Assembly (NCBI GenBank): GCA_900547015.1
Contig: URFD01000004.1
Coordinates: forward strand, 1 to 33,063
Length of the DNA stretch: 33,063 nucleotides
Source of the DNA: an uncultured Oscillospiraceae bacterium
Lineage (GTDB): Bacteria; Bacillota; Clostridia; Oscillospirales; Ruminococcaceae
Direction: 5' to 3'
The notes beneath the pieces are model-generated. The model did no database searches. It saw only the letters and a list, made by a program, of their open reading frames with translations, and was not told the DNA's origin. Made by a program: the position numbers and the translations under genes. Positions 16,192 to 25,300 of this stretch are shown one piece after another (position 1 is the first letter of the stretch; every line of letters begins with the position of its first letter).

Positions 16192-18438
16192 TTACTCCTT
16201 TTCGTAGCCGCAGCCTTCCTTGAGACAGTGCAGCTTGCCGCCGCGTCCTGCCTTCTGGAAGAGGGTCGAGCCGCATTTCGGGCACAGGTCGGCAACCGGC
16301 TTGTCCCATGTCATGAACTGGCACTGCGGGTTGTGTTCACAGCCAAAATAGGTTTTGCCCTTTTTGGACTTTTTCGCATGGATTTTGCCGCCGCAGACCG
16401 GACAGGTTCCGGGGGTTTCCTGAACGATTTTCTTGGTGTTTTTGCACTCGGGGTATCCCGGGCAAGCCAAGAATTTGCCGTAGCGTCCCATCTTGACGAC
16501 CATGTTGCGGCCGCAGTTTTCGCAGATAACATCGGTCACCTCGTCGGGAACCTCGAGCTTCATGCCCTCCATCTTCTTTTCGGCTTCCTTGAGGTTTTGT
16601 TCAAATTCGCCGTAGAAGTTGCCGAGGGTCTGCACCCAGTCCGCCTTGCCCTCCTCGACGCGGTCGAGGTTGGTTTCCATCTCTGCGGTAAAATCGACAT
16701 TGACGATGCTGCTGAACTGCTCCTCCATCAGCTGGTTGGTCACCTCGCCGAGCTGGGTCGGCACAAGGCTCTTGCCCTCGCGCTCCACATATCCGCGCTG
16801 GATGACTGTTGTGATGGTCGGCGCATAGGTACTCGGACGGCCGATGCCGTTTTCCTCCAATGCCTTGATGATGGAGGCTTCGGTATATCGTGCCGGAGGC
16901 TGGGTAAAGTGCTGGTTCGGCTCGAGCGCATTGAGCTTGAGGGTTTCTCCCTCGAGCAGCTCGGGCAGAGCAGGGGTTTTTTCTTCCGGAACATCGCGGG
17001 ATTCCTCGTACAGCACAGTAAAGCCGTCGAAGCGCACCGAATATCCGGAGGATTTAAAGGCATAATCGCCGCAGTTGATGGTTGCCGAAACCGTATCCAG
17101 CAGAGCGTCCGCCATCTGGCTGGCAATAAAGCGCTCCCAGACCAGCTTGTAGAGCTTGTACTGGTCGAGGGTCAGCGACTCCTTGACCTGCTCCGGCGTC
17201 ATCGACGGCATGGTTGGACGAATTGCCTCGTGCGCATCCTGCGTGTTGGTTTTCTTTTTATAGACACGGGTCTTTTCCGGCAGATACTGCTGGCCGTATT
17301 TGCCCGTGATATACTCTCTTGCGCCCTGTGCGGCCTCGTCCGAGATGCGCAGCGAGTCGGTTCTCATATAGGTAATCAGACCGACTGCACCCATCTTCGG
17401 CAGGTCGATACCCTCATACAGCTCCTGTGCAGCCTTCATGGTTCGTTTTGCCTGGAAGCCCAGTCTGCGGGAGGCCTCCTGCTGAAGGGTCGAGGTGATA
17501 AACGGAGGAGCCGGGACCTTTTTCTTGACTCCCTTTTTGATTTCGGCAATCACAAAGTCCTGTCCTTCCAGCTCGGCAAGGATTTTTTTTGCCTGCTCCT
17601 CGTTTGGAATCTCGACCTTTTTGCCCTGATAGGAGCTGAGCTTTGCCGGGAACTGCTTTTTGGAGCGGGCGGTGGAGAGCTTGGCATCGATGCTCCAGTA
17701 CTCCTCCTGCTCAAATGCCTGAATCTCCCGTTCGCGGTCCACAATCAGCTTTACCACCACCGACTGCACCCTGCCTGCGGAAAGGCCGGGCTTCACCGTT
17801 TTCCAGAGGAAGGGGCTGAGCTTGTAGCCCACCAGACGGTCCAGAATTCTTCGGGTCTGTTGTGCGTTCACCAGATTGATGTCGATGTGGCGGGGAGCCG
17901 CCATTCCGTTTTTGATTCCGCTTTTGGTGATTTCGTTAAAGGTCACGCGGTTTTCCTGCTCGTTGTCCAGACCCAGCATGTTGGAAAGGTGCCACGAGAT
18001 TGCTTCTCCTTCGCGGTCCGGGTCGGTTGCAAGATAGACAAAGCTGGATTTTTTTGCTGCTTTTTTCAGTTCGTTGCGCAGCTGACCCTTTCCACGGATG
18101 TCAATATATTCCGGCTTAAAGCCGTTTTCAACATCCACCGCCAGACGGCTCTTTGGCAAATCGCGGATATGTCCCATCGAAGCCATCACCTGATAGCCCT
18201 TGCCCAGATATTTCTGGATGGTTTTGGCCTTTGCCGGAGACTCCACGATGACCAGCTTGCCGGATGGCTTGGCGGTCTTTTTGGATGTTGTTTTTTTCGC
18301 CGTCTTGGCAGCTGGCTTTTTGGCAGCCGGCTTTTTCGCGGCGGTTTTTTTCTGTTTCTGAGGCGCCGGTTCGGCAGCCTGTACGGGTGAAGCGGCCGCG
18401 GTTTCTTCCGTGATCACTTCTGCAGCTTCGTTTTCCAT
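16192..18438 (-). CDS. topA: DNA topoisomerase I with Lys/Ala-rich N-terminal tail
   Basis: Relaxes negative supercoils by single-strand passage. The 748-residue protein has a TOPRIM domain from about residue 60 (VIVESPAKAKTI, then DPDREGEAISWHL), catalytic Y357 in ITYMRTDS, and three C-terminal four-cysteine zinc ribbons (CENC..., CPVC..., CPKC...). The first about 58 residues are unusual: an Ala/Glu stretch then repeated AKKPAAKK-type units, resembling histone H1-like tails. In other bacteria such basic tails are usually at the C-terminus of TopA. The ATG at 18438 follows GTGGAGG five bases upstream; a GTG four codons earlier overlaps that ribosome site and is less likely. It follows dprA by 36 bases. 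Confidence 0.97.
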   Translation of the reverse strand: MENEAAEVITEETAAASPVQAAEPAPQKQKKTAAKKPAAKKPAAKTAKKTTSKKTAKPSGKLVIVESPAKAKTIQKYLGKGYQVMASMGHIRDLPKSRLAVDVENGFKPEYIDIRGKGQLRNELKKAAKKSSFVYLATDPDREGEAISWHLSNMLGLDNEQENRVTFNEITKSGIKNGMAAPRHIDINLVNAQQTRRILDRLVGYKLSPFLWKTVKPGLSAGRVQSVVVKLIVDREREIQAFEQEEYWSIDAKLSTARSKKQFPAKLSSYQGKKVEIPNEEQAKKILAELEGQDFVIAEIKKGVKKKVPAPPFITSTLQQEASRRLGFQAKRTMKAAQELYEGIDLPKMGAVGLITYMRTDSLRISDEAAQGAREYITGKYGQQYLPEKTRVYKKKTNTQDAHEAIRPTMPSMTPEQVKESLTLDQYKLYKLVWERFIASQMADALLDTVSATINCGDYAFKSSGYSVRFDGFTVLYEESRDVPEEKTPALPELLEGETLKLNALEPNQHFTQPPARYTEASIIKALEENGIGRPSTYAPTITTVIQRGYVEREGKSLVPTQLGEVTNQLMEEQFSSIVNVDFTAEMETNLDRVEEGKADWVQTLGNFYGEFEQNLKEAEKKMEGMKLEVPDEVTDVICENCGRNMVVKMGRYGKFLACPGYPECKNTKKIVQETPGTCPVCGGKIHAKKSKKGKTYFGCEHNPQCQFMTWDKPVADLCPKCGSTLFQKAGRGGKLHCLKEGCGYEKE

Positions 18439-18474
18439 TGAAACCTCCACTTCTTTTCCAGAGGAAAGTGTTCG

Positions 18475-19977
18475 CTAATCATTATTTGAAAGGCCGAATA
18501 ATCTGCCCGGATATACCTTGACCGGGTCGGGGACGCCGATTTCAAAAAGGACGGCTGTCAATTCCCCGACGCTCATGTCACATTTCTGCGCCAGTTCAGG
18601 CAAGCCCTGAGGCTGAGGTGTCAGCGCAGCATAGACCTTTTGATGTTGTTCCGGCAGCTGTTCCGCAGAAAATCCTGTCGGCGGCTGCCGCTCCTGTTTG
18701 GGCTTGCTCGGTTGAGATTTCCGGCAGTCGGTCTGCACTGCCGGCGGTTCTTTTTCCCTATGGGTTGGATTGCTGTTTGCCTGTGTGTTTTGCAGGATTT
18801 CGGCTAGGAGTCGTTTTTTCTGCTCCCGCCATTCCTCGTCCAGCACCTCCTGCGGAAGCTGGCGAGTATAGTTTTCCCGTTCCTGCGGTTGAATTCCCCG
18901 GATAAAGTCGGGGATTGCTTGCTTTGGCTCCTCCCGCTTTGGAGAAGCTGCTGTCTGCTCCGGCGCCCTCCGATTCGGCTGCGGTGCCGGACGGGGAGGG
19001 GTGTCCTTTTGGGGAGCCGGGGCCGGTCGTTCGCGAATCGTTCGGACTGCCGTCTGCAAATCCTTGGTGCTGATACAGCCGGAAAACCGCGAAAAATACG
19101 GGTAGAGAACATCCAGCGAATTGATTGCCGGAATCGCTCCGTCCCGAAGCAGAGCCAATGTTCCGCCTGCCTTTGGGTCATAGATATGGGAGGGGACTGC
19201 AAAGACATCCTTGCCCTGCTCCAAAGCGTGGCTTGCGGTGATGAGCGCGCCGCTGTGGGCAGGAGCCTGCACCACCAGCACCCCTTGTGCAATTCCGGCG
19301 AGCAGGCGATTTCGTGCCGGGAAATATCCTCCCGACGGAGAGACCGACGGCTCCAGCTCGGTGAGCAGGGTTCCGCCGCGCGCCAATATCTGCTGGCGAA
19401 GCGGCTGGTTTGCTGCCGGATAGTTGGCATCCAAGCCGCAGCCCAAAACGGCAATCGTCGGCTTTCCTGCCTTGAGTGCGGCAGCGTGGGCGCAGGCATC
19501 GATTCCTACTGCCAAACCGCTGACAATGATCATTCCCGACCTTGCCAGCGAACCGGACAGGTCTGTTGCCGCCTGCCGCCCGTAGTCCGACGCGCTTCGG
19601 GTGCCAACAACGGTCAGCACCGGCAGGTCATGCAGTCTGCCCAAAAGCTGCGAATTGCCCAGCGCATACAGCACCAGCGGCGGCTCTTGCAGGGAGAGCA
19701 GCTGCAACGGATAGACACTGTCCCGCACCGTAATCACACGGTACCCCTTTTCCTGACAGTGCTCCAGAATCCTTTGCGCTTTTTGGAGGAGGGCTTGCTG
19801 GTTGTGCTTGAGCTTTTTGCACAGAGAGGGTGAAAAATACTCCGCCTGCATCAATTCCTGCAAGCTCATCTGATACAGCTCGTGCGGGTCCAGCTCCCTA
19901 GTCAGCACAATCTGCGCTGCGGGGCTGGCAATTCCCAGTGCAAGACTCAGCCAAATCCAATCGACGGTTGTGCTCAT
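18475..19977 (-). CDS. dprA: DNA processing protein DprA with extended linker
   Basis: Loads RecA onto incoming single-stranded DNA during transformation. The 500-residue protein starts with a helical SAM-like region (about 1-80), then the Rossmann-fold DprA core: VGTRSASDYG, SGLAVGIDACAH, AVLGCGLDANYP, FPARNRLLAG and HSGALITASHAL. A Pro/Gln/Lys-rich linker of about 115 residues (about 320-435) leads to a C-terminal winged-helix domain (LPEQHQKVYAAL ... KVYPGRLFGL). Typical DprA is about 290-370 residues, so the linker explains the excess. The ATG at 19977 has GGGAGAGGG upstream; a longer frame to 20100 overlaps the methyltransferase gene and is rejected. Confidence 0.96.
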   Translation of the reverse strand: MSTTVDWIWLSLALGIASPAAQIVLTRELDPHELYQMSLQELMQAEYFSPSLCKKLKHNQQALLQKAQRILEHCQEKGYRVITVRDSVYPLQLLSLQEPPLVLYALGNSQLLGRLHDLPVLTVVGTRSASDYGRQAATDLSGSLARSGMIIVSGLAVGIDACAHAAALKAGKPTIAVLGCGLDANYPAANQPLRQQILARGGTLLTELEPSVSPSGGYFPARNRLLAGIAQGVLVVQAPAHSGALITASHALEQGKDVFAVPSHIYDPKAGGTLALLRDGAIPAINSLDVLYPYFSRFSGCISTKDLQTAVRTIRERPAPAPQKDTPPRPAPQPNRRAPEQTAASPKREEPKQAIPDFIRGIQPQERENYTRQLPQEVLDEEWREQKKRLLAEILQNTQANSNPTHREKEPPAVQTDCRKSQPSKPKQERQPPTGFSAEQLPEQHQKVYAALTPQPQGLPELAQKCDMSVGELTAVLFEIGVPDPVKVYPGRLFGLSNND

Positions 19978-19997
19978 AGCCCTCTCCCTCCCCTTGA

Positions 19998-20783
19998 TTA
20001 TCCTCTGCGGCACATCTCCCAGATTGCGACGGTTGCGGCGGCAGCGGCATTGAGCGATTCCGCCTTGCCTGCCATCGGGATGATGACCGGAGCGGTACAC
20101 GCCGCAATCGTCGCATCATCCAAGCCGTTTCCCTCGTTGCCAATCACCACAGCGCTGGCTCCCGCAAAGGAAACCTCGGTAATCGGGATGCTGTCTTCCT
20201 TGAGTGCCGCCGCATAAACCTGACAGCCCTGCTGCTTGAGCAGAGCAATCTCCCCTAGCAGGTCATCGGTGACGGCAATCGGCATCCGGAACACTCCGCC
20301 CATCGTTGCCCGCAGGGTCTTGGGAGAATACAAATCGGGGCAATCGGAGGACATCAGCACCAAATCCACGCCAAAAGCCTCGGCAGTTCGGATGATGGTT
20401 CCGATGTTGCCGGGGTCTTGCAGCGAGGAGAGGATGACAACTCGATTTTTTTTACTTTCGGCAAGGCGCGCGTGGTTGTCCGGAATTGCAAAAACGCAGA
20501 ACACGCCCTGCGGTGTGCGGGTATCCGAGAGCTTGGCTGCCAAGGATTGCGGAATCACATAGCTTTCCTCGCTTGCCCGCAGCAGCTCGGTGCAGTCCTG
20601 ATGCTCCATTCCCTGCTCGGTGACAAAGGTCTGCCGAGGGAGGAGTCCGCTTCGAAGGGCATCCATACACAGGCGGTAGCCTTCCGCCAGAAATTCCCCT
20701 TGCTCCTGTCGTGCCTTTTTGGATTGCAGGAGCTTGGCGGCGCTTTTGAGCCTGGCATTCTCTTTGGAGGTAATCTGCTGCAT
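19998..20783 (-). CDS. TrmH-family (SpoU) RNA 2'-O-methyltransferase
   Basis: A 261-residue protein. An N-terminal substrate-binding domain (QGEFLAEGYRLCMDAL, about 28-43) is followed by a knotted SPOUT methyltransferase domain with the three family motifs: LSSLQDPGNIGTIIRTAEAFG, AVVIGNEGNGLDD, and IPMAGKAESLNAAAAATVAIWE. Members methylate the ribose of rRNA or tRNA with SAM; the exact target is not deducible. In Firmicutes such genes often lie near infC-rpmI-rplT or pheS, as here. The ATG at 20783 has GGGGAAG upstream. The dprA start is 20 bases after its stop. Confidence 0.93.
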   Translation of the reverse strand: MQQITSKENARLKSAAKLLQSKKARQEQGEFLAEGYRLCMDALRSGLLPRQTFVTEQGMEHQDCTELLRASEESYVIPQSLAAKLSDTRTPQGVFCVFAIPDNHARLAESKKNRVVILSSLQDPGNIGTIIRTAEAFGVDLVLMSSDCPDLYSPKTLRATMGGVFRMPIAVTDDLLGEIALLKQQGCQVYAAALKEDSIPITEVSFAGASAVVIGNEGNGLDDATIAACTAPVIIPMAGKAESLNAAAAATVAIWEMCRRG

Positions 20784-20801
20784 TTGTCTTCCCCTTCCCC
20801 G

Positions 20802-20829
20802 GTTGTACAAAAATATCCTTATTTAACAA
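20802..20829 (-). promoter_or_regulatory. Possible promoter for the TrmH-dprA-topA-trmFO-plsX cluster
   Basis: TTGTTA (20824-20829) and TACAAC (20802-20807) are 16 bases apart on the minus strand, in the A/T-rich stretch directly after the rplT terminator. The match is modest and the -35 element overlaps the terminator's U-rich end. Position is right, strength uncertain. Confidence 0.3.
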
Positions 20830-20865
20830 AATACGCCCGTTGTCATACGACCCGGGCGTTTTGTT
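20825..20865 (-). terminator. Terminator of the infC-rpmI-rplT operon
   Basis: AACAAAA-CGCCCG pairs with CGGGCG-(TA)-TTTTGTT, and the loop can extend the stem with GTC-GTAT-GAC. It starts six bases after the rplT stop. The A-rich and T-rich flanks make it workable on either strand. Confidence 0.85.
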
Positions 20866-20870
20866 CTAAA

Positions 20871-21224
20871 TTAGAGAGCTGCTTTTGCCTGTTCGACAAG
20901 AGCGGTAAATGCTGCTGCATCATGAATCGCAATTTCGGACAGCATTTTTCTGTTCAGATCAATGCCGGCTTTTTTCAGACCATTGATGAATAACGCGTCA
21001 GATCCGTTGTTTGCGCGGCAAGCTGCAGCAATTCTGGTGATCCACAGTCTTCTGAAGTCACGTTTTTTCTGCTTACGACCGATGTAAGCGTAGTTGCCGG
21101 ATTTGTAAACAGCCTGTTTGGCCATCTTAAAATGTCTGGATTTGCTGCCAAAATAGCCTTTTGCCAGTTTCAGAACTTTCTTTCTTCTTTTGCGAGTCAT
21201 CATCGCGCCCTTAACTCGTGCCAT
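20871..21224 (-). CDS. rplT: 50S ribosomal protein L20
   Basis: A 117-residue very basic protein with the L20 pattern: MARVKGAMMTRKRRKKVLKLAKGYFG... and ...RKQKKRDFRRLWITRIAAA. It binds 23S rRNA early in 50S assembly. In Firmicutes it also represses its own operon through a leader RNA, and a matching leader is seen upstream of infC. The gene follows rpmI by 33 bases and is followed at once by a terminator. Confidence 0.98.
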   Translation of the reverse strand: MARVKGAMMTRKRRKKVLKLAKGYFGSKSRHFKMAKQAVYKSGNYAYIGRKQKKRDFRRLWITRIAAACRANNGSDALFINGLKKAGIDLNRKMLSEIAIHDAAAFTALVEQAKAAL

Positions 21225-21257
21225 GTCTATATCCCTCCGTTAGGTAAAATTCGTTGA

Positions 21258-21461
21258 TTATGCGTATGGCAGCAGATGTTTGATAGCTGCTACGTTTGTT
21301 TTGTCTGCGTATGTTGCTTTTCTCAGGCCTCTTTTACGTTTTGTGGTCTTGCGGCCGTTGTTGAGCAGGTGGCGTTTGAACGCATGAGCGCGTTTTACCT
21401 TACCGTTTTTGGTCAGTTTGAAACGTTTTTTTGCTCCGGTATGTGTTTTGAGCTTTGGCAT
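21258..21461 (-). CDS. rpmI: 50S ribosomal protein L35
   Basis: A 67-residue basic protein beginning MPKLKTHTGAKKRFKLTKNG, the invariant L35 opening, with the expected RAHAFKRHLLNNGRKTTKRKR segment. It is the middle gene of infC-rpmI-rplT and lies 48 bases after infC, with an AAGGAGGAAA ribosome site. Confidence 0.98.
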   Translation of the reverse strand: MPKLKTHTGAKKRFKLTKNGKVKRAHAFKRHLLNNGRKTTKRKRGLRKATYADKTNVAAIKHLLPYA

Positions 21462-21509
21462 TGTTATTTCCTCCTTATTCCTTGCTTTGCAGGTTTTCTG
21501 GTCAGCGGA

Positions 21510-22100
21510 TTATGCTTGTGGGTTTTCTTCAGCGGCTGTCGGCTCGCTGTCAGCTTTTGGTGCTGCCGGCTTTGCGTTTGCCTTCGGAGCCGGTTTTGCG
21601 GAGATGAACATAATCAGGCTGCGGCCTTCCATCTTCGGCAGCTTATCAATGACGCCAACATCTGCACAAGCATCCGCAAAACGCTTAATCGTAGCGTTGC
21701 CAAGTTCAGGATGAGCCATCTCACGTCCGCGGAAGCGGATTGCAACCTTTACTCTGTCCCCATGTTCCAAAAACTTCTTGGCCTGATTGACCTTGGTTTC
21801 AAAGTCGTGTGTATCGATTTTCAGAGACAGACGAATTTCTTTAATTTCCACTGTCTTCTGCTTTTTCTTTGCTTCTTTCTCGCGTTTGGCCTGCTCAAAG
21901 CGATACTTGCCGTAGTCCATAATTTTGCACACCGGCGGTACAGCTTTCGGAGAAATGTTGACGAGATCCAGATTTTCCTTGCGTGCCAGCTGCAGAGCAT
22001 CCCTGGAGCTCATAATGCCCAGCGGGCTGCCATCTGCGCCGATGACGCGGATTTCCTTTTCTCTGATTTCTTCATTGATCGGCATTTCCTTTTTGCTAAT
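21510..22100 (-). CDS. infC: Translation initiation factor IF-3 with AUU start codon
   Basis: Binds the 30S subunit and checks start-codon and initiator tRNA pairing. The N-domain opens with INEEIREKEIRVIGADGSPLG, followed by a lysine-rich linker (about residues 75-90) and a C-domain with HDFETKVNQAKKFL and VKVAIRFRGREMAH. A short Ala/Pro/Lys tail (about 175-196) extends past the usual end. The best start is ATT at 22100: GGAGG lies nine bases upstream and AGC-AAA-AAG-GAA-ATG follows. The first in-frame ATG (22085) has its only purine-rich stretch too close. AUU starts are well known for infC and let IF-3 limit its own synthesis. This gives 196 residues, or 191 from the ATG. Confidence 0.96.
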   Translation of the reverse strand: MSKKEMPINEEIREKEIRVIGADGSPLGIMSSRDALQLARKENLDLVNISPKAVPPVCKIMDYGKYRFEQAKREKEAKKKQKTVEIKEIRLSLKIDTHDFETKVNQAKKFLEHGDRVKVAIRFRGREMAHPELGNATIKRFADACADVGVIDKLPKMEGRSLIMFISAKPAPKANAKPAAPKADSEPTAAEENPQA

Positions 22101-22272
22101 GGTAAAGCACCTCCAAAGCACCTTAAATAAACGAAAGCGCAGACGAATCCGCCTGCGCTGTAAGGTCACAATGAAACTGCCCGAAGGGATTCGGACACAT
22201 CTTCAAAGTATTGACCTGGCTGCGCTCATAGGCGAGCCGGTGAGAACGGAATCGTGTTCTGCTTTGTTTTCG
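22101..22272 (-). promoter_or_regulatory. L20-type attenuator leader of the infC operon
   Basis: The roughly 170-base leader between the promoter and infC contains a GGTCA/TGACC long-range pairing, a CCGAA-TCCC-TTCGG hairpin, and a final terminator hairpin. GCGC upstream (within TGAGCGCAG) and the AGGTCA/TGACCT stem can together form an alternative structure that takes up the 5' arm of the terminator. Firmicutes infC-rpmI-rplT operons are known to be controlled by L20 binding to such a leader, so the assignment rests on position plus architecture. No covariance search was possible. Confidence 0.75.
22126..22159 (-). terminator. Attenuator hairpin before infC
   Basis: Ten base pairs (AGCGCAGGCG with CGTCTGCGCT, one G-U pair) around a GATT loop at 22136-22159 are followed by a T-rich run (TTCGTTTATTT). 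It lies within the leader, ending about 25 bases before the AUU start, and is the expected premature terminator of the L20-controlled leader. Confidence 0.8.
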
Positions 22273-22278
22273 AGACTT

Positions 22279-22307
22279 ATTATACCATGCTCCCCCATCG
22301 GTGTCAA
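22279..22307 (-). promoter_or_regulatory. Consensus promoter of infC-rpmI-rplT
   Basis: A perfect TTGACA (22302-22307) and perfect TATAAT (22279-22284) are 17 bases apart on the minus strand. Transcription should begin near 22272. The 77 bases between this promoter and the addA stop show no convincing terminator. Confidence 0.95.
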
Positions 22308-22384
22308 CCGAATTTTGCAAACAAACCCGGAAATTTTCACCGTGGGAGAGCCTTGTTTTTTGTGCATCCTAACAAGAAGTCCGA

Positions 22385-25300
22385 TTATACCCCGATTTCC
22401 CTGCCCAGATACAGCGAATACAAAATCCGCTCCTTGACCGGTCGTGCGGTGATGTCCGCAATCATCCGGGCATACAGCTCCAACTGCTCGTGATAGCGTC
22501 GGGCAAGCTGCTGCTCCGACGAGATGCGGTCGGTCTTAAAGTCCACCAGCACCCACTTGCCGTCCTCCTCAAACAGCAGGTCGGCAATTCCCTGCACGGT
22601 GACCTGATGCTCCCCAATCTTGGGAATGACCTGCGAAAGGAATTGGGCGCCCAGCTGGGATTGGAAGGCAAACTCGCGACGGACGCAGGGCGAAGCGCAG
22701 ATGCGCCGATAGAGCGCCGAATCGTAGTAGCGCGAAATCTGGCTGCGGTCCAGACTCCTGCCCTGACGCGGCGTGATAAACTGCTCGCTGACCAGACGCT
22801 GAATCTCCCCTTCCAAATCCCGGCTTGCGTGGGCATGGTCTGCACAGCTCATGAAGGTGTGCATCGCTGTACCCAACTGAGCGCCGGTGAGCAAAGCGTC
22901 CTGCTCCCCGCTGTCTGCGGTGAGGAAAGCAGGCTCCTTGGAAAACGGGGTCTGCTCAGAATCGGGATGCACCACCTGCGAGACCGACAGCTTGGTGACA
23001 ATGCTGCGGGCATCGGGGTCAGGGTAGGTTTCGGTACACAGCTGTGCAATCTGAGCCACCAGCTGTTCATCCGGCGCACAGGTCATTTCCAGCTGTTCTC
23101 CCTGATTCTGCTGCGGCAGCTGGCTGACCTTTGCCAGCACCGGAACAAAGCGGCAGGGCGGAAAGGCGATGGTGTCCTCCGGCATACAGCCCAAATCCAT
23201 GCAAATCCGCGTAAAATCCGGGTGAAAGTTCAGCGCCATCAGCATCCAGTCCGCATAGCAGGAGGCACTGCGGGCAACATAGGGCGAGATTTTGCCCTGC
23301 TCGGTCAGTGCGCCGGCATAGGCCGACAGCGTTTTGTCCAGCTGATTCTGAACCGAGGTGATGATGAGCTTCTCCTTGGCACGGGTGAGCGCAACATACA
23401 AAATCCGCATCTCCTCGGAAAGCATCGAGCGTTCCAGCTCCAGACGCAGCGCCTCCATCGGGACGGTGGAATACTGCTTGCGGCTGACAAAATCCCTTGC
23501 ACAGCAGGCAAAGCCCAGCTGAGAGTGCAGCAGCATATTGCTGCGCAAATCCTGCGTATTAAAGCGCTTGGCGGTATCGCACACAAAAACCACCGGAAAT
23601 TCCAAACCCTTGGAGTGGTGGATACTCATAATCCGCACCGCGTCCGCGCGGTCGCTGACCGGACTTGCACAGGGCCAGTCCTCGCCGCGCTGGTGCATCT
23701 TGTCCACAAAGCGCAAAAAACCTGCAATCCCCTTGTGTCCTCCTGCCTCGTACTCCTGTGCATACTCAATCAACAGACGGAGGTTTGCCTTGCGGGTCTG
23801 GCCGTACTTCATCGCCAGCACCAAATCCCACAGTCCGGTTTTGTCAATCAGCTGCTGAATCAGCCGATGCGCCGGACTGGACGAAGCAATTGTCCGCAGC
23901 TCGGAGAAGGATGCCAAAAAGTCTTGGCACAGGGTTTGGCGGCTTCTCTCCTGCTCGGTCAAATCCTCTCCCTGCGCGATTGCCTGACAGTTGAGGTAGA
24001 GGTGCGCCGAGCGGTTCTTCATCCGCAGCACCGCCATATCATCGGCGGTAAAGCCGTAGACCGGGGACATCATCGCCGCGGTCAGGTGAATATCAATCAG
24101 CGGATTATCCACCGCACGCAGGATGGACAGCGCCGTGGAGACCTCGACGGTATCCAGAAAGCCCGTCCGCGCATCGGCCCAGACCTCGATTCCCACCCGT
24201 GCAAGCTCGGCGGCATAGACCTCCGCCTTATTCTTCATCGAGCGCAGCAGAATACAGATATCCTTGGGCTGAACCGGACGCAGAGCGCCGTTCTCGCTGA
24301 CTGTAAAGCCCTCGTCGAGCATCCTGCGAATCTGCTGTGCGACATAAGAAGCCTCTGCAAGCTGGTCAGACAGCTCCTCGCTCTCGTTTTCAATCAGATG
24401 CACCTCGGTCAGGGCGTCCTCCTTGGGCGGATAGGAGGCGGAGGCGGTCAGGCTTTCCCGGTCGTCGTAGTCGATTTCGCCGACCTCCTGACTCATCACC
24501 GCCTGAAAGAGATAGTTGATGCAGTCGGTGACCTCTGCCCGTGAGCGGAAATTGTTGGAAAGGATGATGCGTGCCGGGTAATGCTCCCCGTCAAAATCGA
24601 AGAAGGTATTGCGCTTTTCAATGAAGATTTCCGGCATTGCCTGACGAAAGCGGTAGATGCTCTGCTTGACATCCCCGACCATGAACAGGTTGTCCTCTCT
24701 GGAAACACTGCCGAAAATCATATCCTGGGTAGCATTGGTGTCCTGATACTCGTCGACCAGCACAAAGGCAAAGCTCTCGGACAGCTCCTGTGCCAGCGGG
24801 GTACGCAGATATTTTCCGTTTTCCTCCCGAACCAGCAGCTGCACCGCAAAATGCTCCAAATCCGAAAAATCCAGCAGACTGCGCTGACGCTTGGCATTCA
24901 TCAGCCTGCGGTCATAGTCGAGAACCAGCTCAAACAGCGTCTCGATGCGGGGACGCAGAAAGCGGATGTCCTCCAAAAAATCCTCCTCGCTGGCGCAGAA
25001 CAGCCGTTCGCCCAGCTGGGTTAGAATCTCCTGTGCGGATTTTCTCAGGTGCTGTACCAGCTCCTTTTTCTGGTCGTCCCCGTAGTTTCTCAGGACGCCC
25101 AGCCGCTGGAAGGAAAGCGACCCGAGCATCTCGCAGACATCGTTCCAGCGTCCGCAAGCCAGCTGGAAGGAAAGTCGCTCCACCTGCGCCAAATCCGACT
25201 CAAATGCCGAACGGTATGCCTTTTCCATCGCGGCATCCCCCTGCATCTCCTCGATTGCCCGCCTGAGCTGCGCCTGTGCATAGGCTGCCGCATCCGCCGA

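Noticed and set aside
22308..22384. Terminator after addA
   Set aside because: Only short or mismatched stems without a U run could be drawn between the addA stop and the infC promoter.
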